Shown piece by piece: positions 1 to 8,802 of a stretch of DNA of 64,000 bases (position 1 is the stretch's first letter; the number at the start of each line of letters is the position of its first letter). The DNA is from an uncultured Clostridium sp. GTDB taxonomy: Bacteria; Bacillota; Clostridia; UBA1212; UBA1255. The notes beneath the pieces were generated by a model that was not told the origin of the DNA, ran no database searches, and saw only the letters and a program-made list of their open reading frames with translations. The stretch lies in contig UQSG01000007.1 of assembly GCA_900543695.1 (NCBI GenBank), forward strand, positions 27,024-91,023, written 5' to 3'. A program made the translations under genes and the position numbers.

Positions 1-268
1 GCCTACTCCCGTACCTCCGGCACCCGCAGCGGCACCCTCTGCTCCGTCTGCAGGAGCGAACACCGTAACCGCGCCGATGCCGGGCACAATTGTCAAAATC
101 AACGTCAAAGCGGGCGACGCTGTGAAAAAAGGCGACGTTTTCCTTGTATTGGAAGCGATGAAAATGGAAAACGACATTACCTCGCCGGCGGACTGCACGA
201 TTGCATCTGTAAATGTATCGCAGGGCGCCTCGGTCTCCACGGGCGACATCCTGATTACGTATAACTGA
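1..268 (+). CDS. Biotin carboxyl carrier protein (decarboxylase/carboxylase subunit), 3' part
   Basis: Carries the biotin that shuttles CO2 between half-reactions of a biotin-dependent decarboxylase or carboxylase. The frame is open from the window edge (first full codon at base 2), so the N-terminus lies outside. Visible are a Pro/Ala-rich flexible linker and a complete biotinyl domain. The signature EAMKMEN sits about 29 codons after the internal Met at 77, and its Lys is the biotinylation site. The stop is 18 bases before the carboxyltransferase gene, with an AAAGGA ribosome binding site between them. The pair matches the gamma/biotin and alpha subunits of sodium-pumping oxaloacetate or methylmalonyl-CoA decarboxylases. 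The membrane beta subunit is not visible, so the substrate is undecided. Confidence 0.9.
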   Translation, partial: PTPVPPAPAAAPSAPSAGANTVTAPMPGTIVKINVKAGDAVKKGDVFLVLEAMKMENDITSPADCTIASVNVSQGASVSTGDILITYN

Positions 269-286
269 GAAAGGATTGGAAGACCG

Positions 287-1678
287 ATGGTTAAAATTAC
301 AGAGACCGTTTTGAGGGACGCGCATCAATCGCTGATTGCAACCAGAATGACTACGGAGCAAATGCTTCCGATTGTGGAGAGCCTGGACCGCATCGGTTAT
401 CACGCGCTGGAGGCATGGGGCGGAGCGACATTCGACGCATCGCTGCGCTTTTTGAATGAAGATCCGTGGGACCGCCTCAGAAAGATCAAAGCAAAGGCAA
501 AAAAAACCCCGCTTCAAATGCTTCTGCGCGGACAGAATATTCTCGGCTATAAGCATTACGCGGATGACGTCGTTGATTATTTTGTGCAAAAAGCGATCGC
601 CAACGGAATGGACATTATTCGCATTTTTGATGCGCTCAATGATCCCAGAAACATAGAACGCGCAATGAAGGCCTGCCTCAAAGAGGGCGGACATGCGCAG
701 GGGTGCATCTGCTATACGATCAGTCCGTATCACAATCAGGATATTTTCGTACGCGATGCCAAACGTCTTGAGGAAATGGGAGCGTCCTCCATCTGCATCA
801 AAGACATGGCCGGGCTGCTGCTGCCCTATGAGGCCTACCGGCTCGTAAAAGCTTTAAAAGAAAACGTTTCCGTTCCGATCGAGCTTCATACGCATTATAC
901 GAGCGGCTGCGGATCCATGACATATCTGAAAGCGATTGAGGCGGGCGTCGATATTATTGACTGCGCAATTTCGCCGTTTGCTATGGGAACCTCTCAGCCG
1001 CCCACCGAACCGATCGTCGCAGCGGTTGCGGGCACGGAATATGATACCGGCCTCGATTTGAAGGCGCTCAGCGAAATTGCGGATTATTTCCGGCCGATTC
1101 GCGAAGAGTATATCCAGTCCGGGCAGCTTGATCCGAAAATGCTCGGCGTAGACATTAATGCGCTGATTTATCAGGTCCCCGGCGGAATGCTGTCGAACCT
1201 CGTTTCCCAGCTGAAGCAGGCCAATGCTATGGACCGGTACGACGAAGTCCTAAAGGAAGTACCGCGCGTTCGTGCAGACCTGGGGTATCCACCTCTGGTC
1301 ACGCCCTCCAGTCAAATCGTAGGCTCTCAGGCCGTGTTGAACGTACTCTCCGGCGAGCGGTATAAAATGGTTACGAAAGAGACAAAAGGCATTGTAAAGG
1401 GCGAGTACGGCGCGACGCCGGCTCCCATCAGCAAAGAAATCAGGGATCTGATCCTGAAGGGAGAAGAACCCATTACCTGCCGCCCGGCAGACCTGATCGC
1501 GCCGGAGCTTGACAAAATCCGACAGGAAATCACGCAATATATCGAGCAGGAGGAAGACGTGCTCACATACGCGCTATTCCCACAGCAGGCGCTGGCCTTT
1601 TTCCAAAAGCGGCAGGCCGCAAAATACGGGCTGGACGCATCGGAGGCGGATTTTGAAGCAAAAATTCATCCCGTATAA
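287..1678 (+). CDS. oadA: Carboxyltransferase subunit, oxaloacetate decarboxylase alpha / pyruvate carboxylase B type
   Basis: 463 residues. An HMGL-like TIM barrel that moves CO2 between a 2-oxoacid and biotin, followed by the conserved carboxylase (PYC/OADA) domain from about residue 290. Metal and catalytic signatures are visible: RDAHQSL with Asp11, the KDMAG motif with Lys172, and HTHYTSG with His201 and His203. The usual fused C-terminal biotinyl domain is absent. The separate carrier gene immediately upstream supplies it, as in split systems. Known family members act as oxaloacetate decarboxylase alpha, pyruvate carboxylase subunit B or transcarboxylase 5S. Sequence alone does not separate these, so the symbol is provisional. 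Confidence 0.88.
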   Translation: MVKITETVLRDAHQSLIATRMTTEQMLPIVESLDRIGYHALEAWGGATFDASLRFLNEDPWDRLRKIKAKAKKTPLQMLLRGQNILGYKHYADDVVDYFVQKAIANGMDIIRIFDALNDPRNIERAMKACLKEGGHAQGCICYTISPYHNQDIFVRDAKRLEEMGASSICIKDMAGLLLPYEAYRLVKALKENVSVPIELHTHYTSGCGSMTYLKAIEAGVDIIDCAISPFAMGTSQPPTEPIVAAVAGTEYDTGLDLKALSEIADYFRPIREEYIQSGQLDPKMLGVDINALIYQVPGGMLSNLVSQLKQANAMDRYDEVLKEVPRVRADLGYPPLVTPSSQIVGSQAVLNVLSGERYKMVTKETKGIVKGEYGATPAPISKEIRDLILKGEEPITCRPADLIAPELDKIRQEITQYIEQEEDVLTYALFPQQALAFFQKRQAAKYGLDASEADFEAKIHPV

Positions 1679-1687
1679 TAATCGGAC

Positions 1688-2941
1688 ATGAAAGCCAAGT
1701 TTGACTATGATTGTATCGTAATCGGCGGCGGCCCGGCTGGACTTATGGCCGCCATACAATCGGCCGCCGCCGGAAACAGAGTTGCGGTACTCGAACGAAA
1801 CGGGGTTTTATGCAAAAAGCTGCGTATTACGGGCAAAGGGCGCTGTAATCTGACGAACGACTGCGATTTTGATTCGTTGATGGCAGGAATTCCGCACAAT
1901 CCCAAATTTTTATTTTCTGCCCTGAAAAAGTTTTCTAATACCGACATTATTTCCTTTTTCCAAGAGCAGGGCTTAAAAACCGTTACGGAACGCGGCGGGC
2001 GCGTTTTTCCGGAAACACAAAGGGCAGGAGATGTCGCCGGGGCGTTGATTGCCTGCGCAAGAAAGCATCACATTGACATTTTCACAAATACGCGCGTTCT
2101 TTCCGTATGGATCGAGGAGCATACGGTGCGCGGCGTTTTGTTCCGCTGTGGGAAGAATGAGAGCCGTCTGTCGGCTCCCTTTGTCGTGGTTGCGACCGGA
2201 GGACTTTCCTATCCGCTTACCGGAAGCACAGGAGACGGCTATCTTTTTGCAGAGCAGGCGGGACATACAATCATATCGCCGCATGCGTCTCTTGCAGCGC
2301 TTCTTTCCGGCGAGCCTTTTATGAATGCACTCAAAGGCCTCTCTTTAAGAAATATTTCCATTTCACTGCTGGAAAACGGCAGAATCGTTTATCAGGATTT
2401 CGGAGAATTACTGTTTACCGGAAGCGGCGTATCCGGGCCCGTTATATTGAGCGCATCCGCATATTATAAGCCGGATTCCGAAACGGTCCTTTACATCGAT
2501 CTGAAGCCGGCGCTCGATGAGAAAAAGCTTTACGAACGAATCCAGCGTGATTTCATGGAATCCAGCCGCAAGCTGTTTTCCAACGCTTTGGACAAGCTGC
2601 TTCCAAAGAAAATGATTCCCGTATTGATTGCGCGGACTGGAATTGCTCCCGCAAAGCCGGTGAACCAGCTCAGCAGGGAAGAACGGATGACCGTTGTAAG
2701 GCTGATGAAACAGTTTTCCGTGCGCATTGACGCAATCGACGACGTCAAGAACGCAATTGTAACAGCCGGCGGCGTCTGCGTCCGGGAGGTGGATCCAAAA
2801 ACGATGGAATCCAAGCTCTGCCGCGGACTTTTTTTTGCAGGAGAAGTTCTGGACGTAGACGGATACACGGGAGGATTTAACTTAACCATCGCGTTTTCCA
2901 CAGGCTATGCGGCAGGAAGCGGAACGAATAAAAAGGAATGA
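1688..2941 (+). CDS. HI0933/YhiN-family FAD-dependent oxidoreductase
   Basis: 417 residues, usual length for the HI0933 family of flavoproteins, whose physiological substrate is not established. The N-terminus carries the dinucleotide-binding motif IGGGPAGLMAA (residues 12-22) and the family hallmark GKGRCNLTN (49-57). The C-terminus carries the second FAD-contact region around AGGVCVREVDPKTMESK and GYTGGFNLTIAFSTGYAAG. The start lies 9 bases after the oadA stop with no strong ribosome binding site, so expression probably depends on upstream translation. Annotations such as aminoacetone oxidase exist in the family but cannot be confirmed here. Confidence 0.88.
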   Translation: MKAKFDYDCIVIGGGPAGLMAAIQSAAAGNRVAVLERNGVLCKKLRITGKGRCNLTNDCDFDSLMAGIPHNPKFLFSALKKFSNTDIISFFQEQGLKTVTERGGRVFPETQRAGDVAGALIACARKHHIDIFTNTRVLSVWIEEHTVRGVLFRCGKNESRLSAPFVVVATGGLSYPLTGSTGDGYLFAEQAGHTIISPHASLAALLSGEPFMNALKGLSLRNISISLLENGRIVYQDFGELLFTGSGVSGPVILSASAYYKPDSETVLYIDLKPALDEKKLYERIQRDFMESSRKLFSNALDKLLPKKMIPVLIARTGIAPAKPVNQLSREERMTVVRLMKQFSVRIDAIDDVKNAIVTAGGVCVREVDPKTMESKLCRGLFFAGEVLDVDGYTGGFNLTIAFSTGYAAGSGTNKKE

Positions 2942-2966
2942 CTTTTGCTGCAAAATATAATATAAT
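2938..2966 (+). promoter_or_regulatory. Probable sigma-A promoter of galE
   Basis: ATGACT (2938-2943), a 17-base spacer and TATAAT (2961-2966), in an AT-rich gap before galE. The -35 box overlaps the end of the flavoprotein gene. A second TATAAT overlaps at 2956. The match is seen; activity is inferred. Confidence 0.5.
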
Positions 2967-2999
2967 ACAAAAGCAAATTGTTTTTCGGAGGTTTTATCC

Positions 3000-4013
3000 A
3001 TGAATATACTGGTAACCGGCGGAACGGGTTTTATCGGGAGCCACACGATCGTCTCCCTTTTGAATGAAGGACATCACGTCATAGCCTTTGATAACTTTTA
3101 CAATTCAAAAGAGACCGTCGTAGAGGCGATCGAGCATATCACCGGGAAAAGCTTTGTTTTTTACCGTGCAGACATGACGCAGCCGGAATTACTGGAAAAA
3201 ATATTCAGTGAAAATCAAATTGACTGCGTGATTCATTTTGCCGGATATAAAGCGGTAGGGGAATCCGTAGAGAGGCCGCTTTCGTATTACCACAACAATG
3301 TTTACGGTACGCTTTGTCTTCTTGAAAAAATGAAGCAGCACGGCGTAAAGCGCATGATTTTCAGTTCCTCCGCTACGGTCTACGGGAAGCCGGAGTCGCT
3401 TCCGATCCGAGAGGATTTTCCTCTTAGCGTTACAAACCCATATGGCAGAACAAAGCTGATGATAGAGGAAATTCTCAGGGATCTCTGGGGATCGGATCAA
3501 GGCTGGTCTGTCGCTTTGCTGCGCTACTTTAATCCAGTCGGCGCCCATGAAAGCGGTCTGCTCTGTGAAGATCCAAAGGGGATTCCAAATAATATCGTTC
3601 CCAGGATCCTGGACGTCGCTTTCGGAAAGACGGAATTTATCACGGTTTACGGAGACGATTATCAGACGAAGGATGGTACGGGCGTACGCGATTATATCCA
3701 TGTTGTCGATCTGGCATACGGACACGTCAGAGCATTAGATTATGTTATGGGTCATTCTTCCGTGGAAGCCGTAAATCTTGGAACCGGCAGGGGATATTCG
3801 GTTTTTGAATTGATTCATACGTTTGAAACGGTCAACGGGATTCACATTCCTTACAAAATCTGCGCAAGAAGAGCGGGGGATATTGACGCATGCTATGCCG
3901 ATCCGGCGAAAGCAAAGGCGCTTTTTGGATGGAACGCAGTCCGTGGGCTCGAAGAAATGTGCCGCGATGCATACAGAGCGAGGAAAAAGCTGGAGGAGGG
4001 GAGTAAGGCGTGA
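3000..4013 (+). CDS. galE: UDP-glucose 4-epimerase
   Basis: 337 residues, typical length. Interconverts UDP-glucose and UDP-galactose in the Leloir pathway and feeds surface polysaccharide synthesis. Extended short-chain dehydrogenase with GGTGFIGSH (residues 7-15) for NAD binding, SSSATVYG with Ser124, and the catalytic pair in NPYGRTK (Tyr148, Lys152). GDDYQTKDGTGVRDYIHV follows in the sugar-nucleotide region. Its start has CGGAGG eight bases upstream. The stop overlaps the GTG start of the next membrane-protein gene. UDP-GlcNAc epimerase activity is possible in some family members. Confidence 0.93.
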   Translation: MNILVTGGTGFIGSHTIVSLLNEGHHVIAFDNFYNSKETVVEAIEHITGKSFVFYRADMTQPELLEKIFSENQIDCVIHFAGYKAVGESVERPLSYYHNNVYGTLCLLEKMKQHGVKRMIFSSSATVYGKPESLPIREDFPLSVTNPYGRTKLMIEEILRDLWGSDQGWSVALLRYFNPVGAHESGLLCEDPKGIPNNIVPRILDVAFGKTEFITVYGDDYQTKDGTGVRDYIHVVDLAYGHVRALDYVMGHSSVEAVNLGTGRGYSVFELIHTFETVNGIHIPYKICARRAGDIDACYADPAKAKALFGWNAVRGLEEMCRDAYRARKKLEEGSKA

Positions 4014-4549
4014 AGCGCTATAAAAATTCCAATCTGTTTTTATATATATCCGGTTTTGCTCTGCTTTTTCTCGGTATCTTTCTGATTGCTTTTCCTTTTA
4101 AAGATTACGCGGCGACGATGCGTACGATGTGCCTTGCGCTGATTGCGATCGGCTGTCTGTTTATTTTGGCGTTTGCGTTTAACAGAAAGTGGTACTTCCG
4201 TCCCGGCTGGACGCTGGCTCAGGGCTTTTTTATGATTATTTTTGGGATCTTGCTTCTTTACTCTTTTGATAAAGAGCTTTCCGACGCGATCAATCTGATT
4301 TTTTCCATGTGGGCCTTGTTTTCCGGAACAACGCAGATCGCCGCCTCCATACAGCTTCGCGCGCTTGAGTTTTTGAAATGGTGGAGAATTTTGTGCTGCG
4401 GATTTTTTAATATCCTCTTTTTTGCTTATTTTATCATTGATCCGCTCTCCGATTATCTTTCCTTATTTACATCTCTTGGAATTTATATTCTGGTCTGCGG
4501 TATCATCTGCCTTTCCGAGCCGTTTGTCTATAAAGCCACTATTAATTGA
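4010..4549 (+). CDS. DUF308/HdeD-like membrane protein
   Basis: 179 residues with about six hydrophobic helices separated by short loops, giving the pattern of DUF308 (HdeD-like) proteins. The molecular role in the family is not known beyond acid-resistance links in enterobacteria. The start is GTG, overlapping the galE TGA stop (GTGA), with a GGAGGGGAG ribosome binding site six bases upstream. This indicates coupling to galE. No catalytic residues are recognisable. Family assignment rests on topology and composition and is tentative. Confidence 0.65.
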   Translation: MKRYKNSNLFLYISGFALLFLGIFLIAFPFKDYAATMRTMCLALIAIGCLFILAFAFNRKWYFRPGWTLAQGFFMIIFGILLLYSFDKELSDAINLIFSMWALFSGTTQIAASIQLRALEFLKWWRILCCGFFNILFFAYFIIDPLSDYLSLFTSLGIYILVCGIICLSEPFVYKATIN

Positions 4550-4566
4550 AAGGACCGTAAGTTTTT

Positions 4567-5289
4567 ATGAAAGTAAACTTGTTCCATCTGAAGCTGATTG
4601 CATTTGCGTCGCTGACATTATTTACATTGTCGATTTCCGGTCTTATTACAAACTCTGTTCTTGTTTTTATTTTTCAGCTGCTGGGATTTCTCTGCGTTCC
4701 GCTGTTTGCCTTTATCATATTGGAGGGATACCGCCATACACGCAGCGTTAATAAATATTTGCTTCGGGTTCTGCTGCTTGCAGTTCTTACGGCGCTGCCG
4801 CACAGATATGTATGTGTTTCCGCCGAAAATATCTGGGATGCGCAGCTGTTTTACAGCGCTGCGCTGACCGGTTTTTTTTGCCTGGGCTCTATTATATTGT
4901 ATGAAAGAATCACCAATAAATACGGCCGCATTTTCTGCATCGTTTTCACCGTAGTCATTTCCTTTTTAATCGGACTGGAATTTGCTCCGCATGCACTGAT
5001 TATTCTTTATATTATCCAGATCTGCCAAAATAAAAAGTTTGCTGAACTGGCGTATTATATTACAAGCTACTGCGCGGTGATTGCAATTGTCAGCGTTTTT
5101 ATGTGGAACGTTTCGGACTCCGCAGAAATCAGAAATGAGTTAATCCAAAATATTTGTATTATCGGCTGTATTCCGGCTCTGCCTCTGATCAAAAAATATG
5201 ACGGGTCCAAAGGCCCGTCATGCAAAACGTTCAGTTATCTTTACTATTTACTTCTTCTGGGAGTTATCGTTTCGATCAAGGTTCTGTGA
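4567..5289 (+). CDS. TraX-like polytopic membrane protein
   Basis: 240 residues, about seven to eight hydrophobic segments. The N-terminal half has the TraX-like features: a K-IA start segment, the EGYRHTRS stretch between helices 2 and 3, then YLLRVLLLAVLTALPH. TraX proteins in plasmids acetylate pilin; chromosomal homologues in Clostridia are common and uncharacterised. GAAAGGA precedes the start. The last 42 bases overlap the convergent CorC-like gene, and a hairpin inside its 3' end serves the opposite strand. TraX family call is probable, function unknown. Confidence 0.6.
   Translation: MKVNLFHLKLIAFASLTLFTLSISGLITNSVLVFIFQLLGFLCVPLFAFIILEGYRHTRSVNKYLLRVLLLAVLTALPHRYVCVSAENIWDAQLFYSAALTGFFCLGSIILYERITNKYGRIFCIVFTVVISFLIGLEFAPHALIILYIIQICQNKKFAELAYYITSYCAVIAIVSVFMWNVSDSAEIRNELIQNICIIGCIPALPLIKKYDGSKGPSCKTFSYLYYLLLLGVIVSIKVL
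5198..5221 (-). terminator. Rho-independent terminator for the CorC-like gene, inside the TraX-like gene
   Basis: Eight-base inverted repeat (5198-5205 with 5214-5221, arm ATGACGGG) with an 8-base loop. On the minus strand it is followed by a run of six T (5191-5196). It lies 27 bases past the stop of the minus-strand CorC-like gene, within the opposing coding region. Confidence 0.75.
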
Positions 5290-6747
5290 ATCCCGGCTCT
5301 CCCGAGACGGCTTGCTGCCCTTCGATTCGCTTTCCGCTGCGGATTTTTTCACATCCTCCGGTTCGATTATTTCTCCAACCTTAATCTTTACGGTTTTGAT
5401 GATCTTCTCGTTGCTGGCGAGCACGGTAAAAGTATAATTTTTATAATCAACCTCCGGATGCTCTCCTTCTTCGGGAATGCTTCCAAGCAGCGCAATCACC
5501 AGTCCGCTGATGGTATCATAATCTTCAGAGGGAATGTCCAGCTCCAGCTCGTCGTTGATATCGTCAATCTCCATTAGTCCGTCTACGACATAAGTATCCT
5601 CTTCAAGCTTCTGGATTGTGTTTTCGATTTCCTCCGCCCCGTCGTACTCATCCCGGATATTTCCTACGAGCTCTTCAAGAATGTCTTCCATCGTTACGAT
5701 TCCGGAGGTTCCGCCATATTCGTCTACCACAATCGTCATATGGGTTTTATTGTCCTTCAGCACGTTAAACACATCGTCGATTTTTTGAGATTCCGGGATG
5801 AAAGCAGGAGCACGCATGATTGCGTTCAAATTAAACGTATCCTCATTTACCTTTAATAGATCTTTAATATGGATAATTCCAATGATATTGTCAACGCTGC
5901 CGTCATAGACGGGGAACCTGGAATAACGCTCCCTGGCCGCCATATCAATGACATGCTCAAACGTATCGTTGATGCTGATCGCAACGATTTCCGTTCTGTG
6001 TGTCATGACATCCATCGCCGTTTTATCGCCGAACTCGAAGATGTTATTAATCATTTCGCTTTCGTCGTCGCCGATCACGCCTTTTTCCTGCCCCTCGTTC
6101 ACCATGAGAAGGATTTCCTCCTCAGTAACGTTCTCGCCGTCGTCATTCGGATTGATTCCGATCATACGAAGCACGCCGTTTACCGACCAGGTGACAAGCT
6201 TTATGAAAGGGGCGAAGATAAAGCCAGTGCCGCGCAGAGGGCTGATGGCGAGTCTTGCAACTCTTTCGCTGTATTTCATTGCATATCGCTTCGGAACCAG
6301 CTCGCCGAAAACCAATGTCAGAAAGGAAAGCAGGATCGTAATGACAACAATACTGATCGTACTGATCAGGCTTCTGTGCTCCGCAGCAAACTGCCACGAA
6401 GAGGCCAGAGCATTTGTAATCATATCCGCAAAGGAGCTGGACGCAACCGCACTGTTCAGAAAGCCGGAGAAGGTAACGCCAACTTGGATCGTAGATAAAA
6501 ATCTGCTCGGATTTTCAACAATTTTTAAAAGAAGCGCGGCCTTTTTATCTCCGTTTTCTGCTTCTTTTTTTAGTTTAGTATCGTTTACGGAAAGAAGTGC
6601 AATTTCAGAAGATGCAAAAAATGCATTTAAAAATGTAAGAAAAACAATCAAAAAAATCTGTAAGGCCAGATTGCCGCCTCCTGTTGTATCCGCCGCTGAC
6701 AGAATCTGTAAGGGGATACTTCCATCGTCGCTCATGAAAAAAACCAT
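5248..6747 (-). CDS. CNNM/CorC-HlyC family membrane protein with CBS pair
   Basis: 499 residues. Order of parts: four-helix CNNM (DUF21) transmembrane domain at about residues 20-215 with FFASSEIALLS, two CBS domains at about 230-355 (starting near MTHRTEIVAIS), and a CorC_HlyC domain to about 455. The tail is acidic, basic and Ser-rich and probably disordered. Homologues take part in magnesium or cobalt efflux; hemolysin C is an old name. Two starts are possible: ATG 6747, only two bases after AAAGG, or ATG 6735, 14 bases after it. Its terminator lies at 5198-5221. Confidence 0.87.
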   Translation of the reverse strand: MVFFMSDDGSIPLQILSAADTTGGGNLALQIFLIVFLTFLNAFFASSEIALLSVNDTKLKKEAENGDKKAALLLKIVENPSRFLSTIQVGVTFSGFLNSAVASSSFADMITNALASSWQFAAEHRSLISTISIVVITILLSFLTLVFGELVPKRYAMKYSERVARLAISPLRGTGFIFAPFIKLVTWSVNGVLRMIGINPNDDGENVTEEEILLMVNEGQEKGVIGDDESEMINNIFEFGDKTAMDVMTHRTEIVAISINDTFEHVIDMAARERYSRFPVYDGSVDNIIGIIHIKDLLKVNEDTFNLNAIMRAPAFIPESQKIDDVFNVLKDNKTHMTIVVDEYGGTSGIVTMEDILEELVGNIRDEYDGAEEIENTIQKLEEDTYVVDGLMEIDDINDELELDIPSEDYDTISGLVIALLGSIPEEGEHPEVDYKNYTFTVLASNEKIIKTVKIKVGEIIEPEDVKKSAAESESKGSKPSRESRDSQNLDRNDNSQKK

Positions 6748-6772
6748 ATCCTTTCACTCATAAATTAAATAC

Positions 6773-6806
6773 AATTACCCGCATAGTTTAAACCATGCGG
6801 GTAATT
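6773..6806 (-). terminator. Terminator after the secreted-protein gene
   Basis: Perfect 12-base inverted repeat (6773-6784 with 6795-6806, arm AATTACCCGCAT), 10-base loop. On the minus strand a T-rich tail follows. It sits between the stop of the secreted protein (6832) and the CorC-like gene. Confidence 0.75.
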
Positions 6807-6831
6807 TTGTCAATAACGTTCCTGCGTATTT

Positions 6832-8595
6832 TTATTTTTGATTTTCGGATTCCTTTTTGTCCGCATTGCCGCCGCTCTTTTTCTTCTTTCCGGCAACTAC
6901 GGCAATTACAATAATTACGGCAACGACTACGACCGCCCCTGCAGCAATCGCAATGATCACGCCGGTTGACAGGCCGGAACCGCTGACATCGCTCGGCTTC
7001 GGACTCGGCTTATCCTCGTCTGTCAGAAGGGACAGTGACTCAGTCAGAAGCGTGCTCTGATCGGAGCTGTCCAGAGAAAGAAATTTCTTTTGATATGCCT
7101 CGTCGTACGCTGCAGCAGGCTGCTGCTCGGAGATATGGAAATTGAGATAAAGATGGGCACTGCTCGGAAGCATACTCAGTGTCTCTTCTGACGCGCCGAC
7201 GCTGACGCTTTTCACCGTGGGGGAATACCCGTATTCGTCAGCATCTTTGTAATCGCCCTTTGTCGTGCTGATCTCTGTTCGTGTCGTAACACTCTTTGCA
7301 GAACCGACAATAAAAGTCGCTTTTGTTTTATATTCCTCATCTGTATATAAACCTTCCTCATACCATTTCTTATGGTAATTCGCATTCAGCTCGCAATCAT
7401 TGACAGAAAGGGTAATGATATTGTTCTGCTGCGGATCGCTGGCCACATCGTCGTAAAGCTGCGTTCCCAGCGCGTCGATTTCGATCGTGATGTCCTTCAC
7501 CGATATGTTCAGTACGGGCGTTCCGATTCTCGGCGTTCCGAAAGCAACATTTCCTTTTGCATCTTTTACCATATCGTCTGCTGTAAATATGCGGTCCGTA
7601 TTGAAATAGGTCTCGCTGTTGATTTCCGGATTAACGCGCACCGTTTTAACATAAGTAATCGACCTGGCCTTTGATGGAGCATCGTCATATGCCTCGTCAT
7701 TTTCGGCACGGTAGAGGTTCAATACCGTCTGCGATTCATCGGCAAGGAAGGCATCGTATTCTTCCTCTGTAATCATATATTTATAGCTCAGATCCAGCAA
7801 ATTTCTGATCTTGCCGTTTTCGTCAAATCTGTCCTCGTACGGAACCCATTCCCACTCATCGCTTTCAACGACTTCCGTTACGGGTTTATTCGCTCTGACT
7901 TCTCCGGTCTTGCGAATGACGGGAATCTGCGTATAAAGCTCAATTCTTTCATCATTGGCAGTTCTCCAGATCGAATCCGCCGTATCTATCAGATAACCGT
8001 TTACGTCGATTTTCAGCTGATTGCCGTTGCTGTCCGTTTCTTCAGCAAGCGCATATCCGTCTTCCGCATATTGCAGATTGGGATTCTGATGCTCGTAGGG
8101 AGCATCGTCATAGGGAGCCGTAATGCCGAACAAATTGACTTTTGCCTGCGTGCGGATGACGGAGCTGTCTACGATATGTGTTATAAAAGCGTTTTTATAT
8201 GGAAACTTAGAATAATGCAGCCCGTTTGCAATTGTTCCGTCGGATGTTTTAAGCTGATAAAAATTTCCTGCTGTTCTGCTGCCTGCGGGAATGACAAGCT
8301 TATCGGACAGCATGGCGACATCTTTATCTGTAATATATTTCTCTTCTTCCGTCTCTGCTTCCGTATTATAGAAATATTTTACATCTTTCGATACCGTTCT
8401 GCCGCTTTCATTCTTGACCTTGATCGTCGTTTCATGATAATTAACCAGAATTTCCTGGTTGTAATGTATGGTAATGGAATAAAAGTCAAGGCCTCCTGTC
8501 GTTCCTGTGTCGTCTGCCATCACGGCCGGTACAGACGCAAATACCGACACTAATAGGAAAAGTGCGGTAACTGTAGCAAAAATCTTCTTTTTCAT
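6832..8595 (-). CDS. Secreted, C-terminally membrane-anchored protein of unknown function
   Basis: 587 residues; I do not recognise the family. Residues 1-27 form a Sec signal peptide (KKK, hydrophobic core, cleavage after VMA). A long Asp/Glu/Tyr-rich extracellular part of about 500 residues follows, predicted from composition to be mostly beta. Next is a Pro/Ser linker around KPSPKPS, one transmembrane helix near residues 540-565, and a KKKK stop-transfer and charged tail. This is surface-protein topology, but with a plain helix rather than an LPxTG motif. The ATG has AAGGAGG eight bases upstream. It has its own promoter (8676-8707) and terminator, so it is a single-gene unit. Confidence 0.8.
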   Translation of the reverse strand: MKKKIFATVTALFLLVSVFASVPAVMADDTGTTGGLDFYSITIHYNQEILVNYHETTIKVKNESGRTVSKDVKYFYNTEAETEEEKYITDKDVAMLSDKLVIPAGSRTAGNFYQLKTSDGTIANGLHYSKFPYKNAFITHIVDSSVIRTQAKVNLFGITAPYDDAPYEHQNPNLQYAEDGYALAEETDSNGNQLKIDVNGYLIDTADSIWRTANDERIELYTQIPVIRKTGEVRANKPVTEVVESDEWEWVPYEDRFDENGKIRNLLDLSYKYMITEEEYDAFLADESQTVLNLYRAENDEAYDDAPSKARSITYVKTVRVNPEINSETYFNTDRIFTADDMVKDAKGNVAFGTPRIGTPVLNISVKDITIEIDALGTQLYDDVASDPQQNNIITLSVNDCELNANYHKKWYEEGLYTDEEYKTKATFIVGSAKSVTTRTEISTTKGDYKDADEYGYSPTVKSVSVGASEETLSMLPSSAHLYLNFHISEQQPAAAYDEAYQKKFLSLDSSDQSTLLTESLSLLTDEDKPSPKPSDVSGSGLSTGVIIAIAAGAVVVVAVIIVIAVVAGKKKKSGGNADKKESENQK

Positions 8596-8675
8596 TACAT
8601 ATCCTCCTTAACATATTTCCCACGCCAAAACACAGGTAGACTTGCTGCATACCGACGTGCATATAACATGATGAT

Positions 8676-8707
8676 ATTATATTAAAACAATTAATAAGAA
8701 ATGTCAA
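8676..8707 (-). promoter_or_regulatory. Promoter of the secreted-protein gene
   Basis: Minus strand: TTGACA (8702-8707), 17-base spacer, TAATAT (8679-8684). An alternative TATAAT lies at 8676-8681 with a 20-base spacer. It is divergent from the leuA promoter about 20 bases away. Confidence 0.65.
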
Positions 8708-8725
8708 TAAACAAAGCATTTAAAA

Positions 8726-8754
8726 TTGCAAAAATTAATAACTTCATATACAAT
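8726..8754 (+). promoter_or_regulatory. Promoter of the leu operon
   Basis: TTGCAA (8726-8731), 17-base spacer, TACAAT (8749-8754). Predicted transcription start near 8760-8761, giving a leader of only about 42 bases that is nearly filled by the hairpin at 8758-8792. Confidence 0.65.
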
Positions 8755-8757
8755 AGT

Positions 8758-8792
8758 CCTTGCAGCCGCGTTATTTTTCAGCTGCTGCAAGG
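8758..8792 (+). promoter_or_regulatory. Hairpin that sequesters the leuA ribosome binding site
   Basis: Perfect 9-base inverted repeat: CCTTGCAGC (8758-8766) and GCTGCAAGG (8784-8792), 17-base loop. The right arm includes the first half of the AAGGAGG ribosome binding site (8789-8795) of leuA. No T-run follows, so it is not a terminator. Folding would hide the site, which suggests translational control. The controlling signal is not visible. Confidence 0.55.
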
Positions 8793-8802
8793 AGGCCGCT
8801 TT

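Noticed and set aside
8596..8802. T-box or leader-peptide attenuator before leuA
   Set aside because: The leader is too short, has no T-box sequence, no run of Leu codons in a short frame and no terminator.
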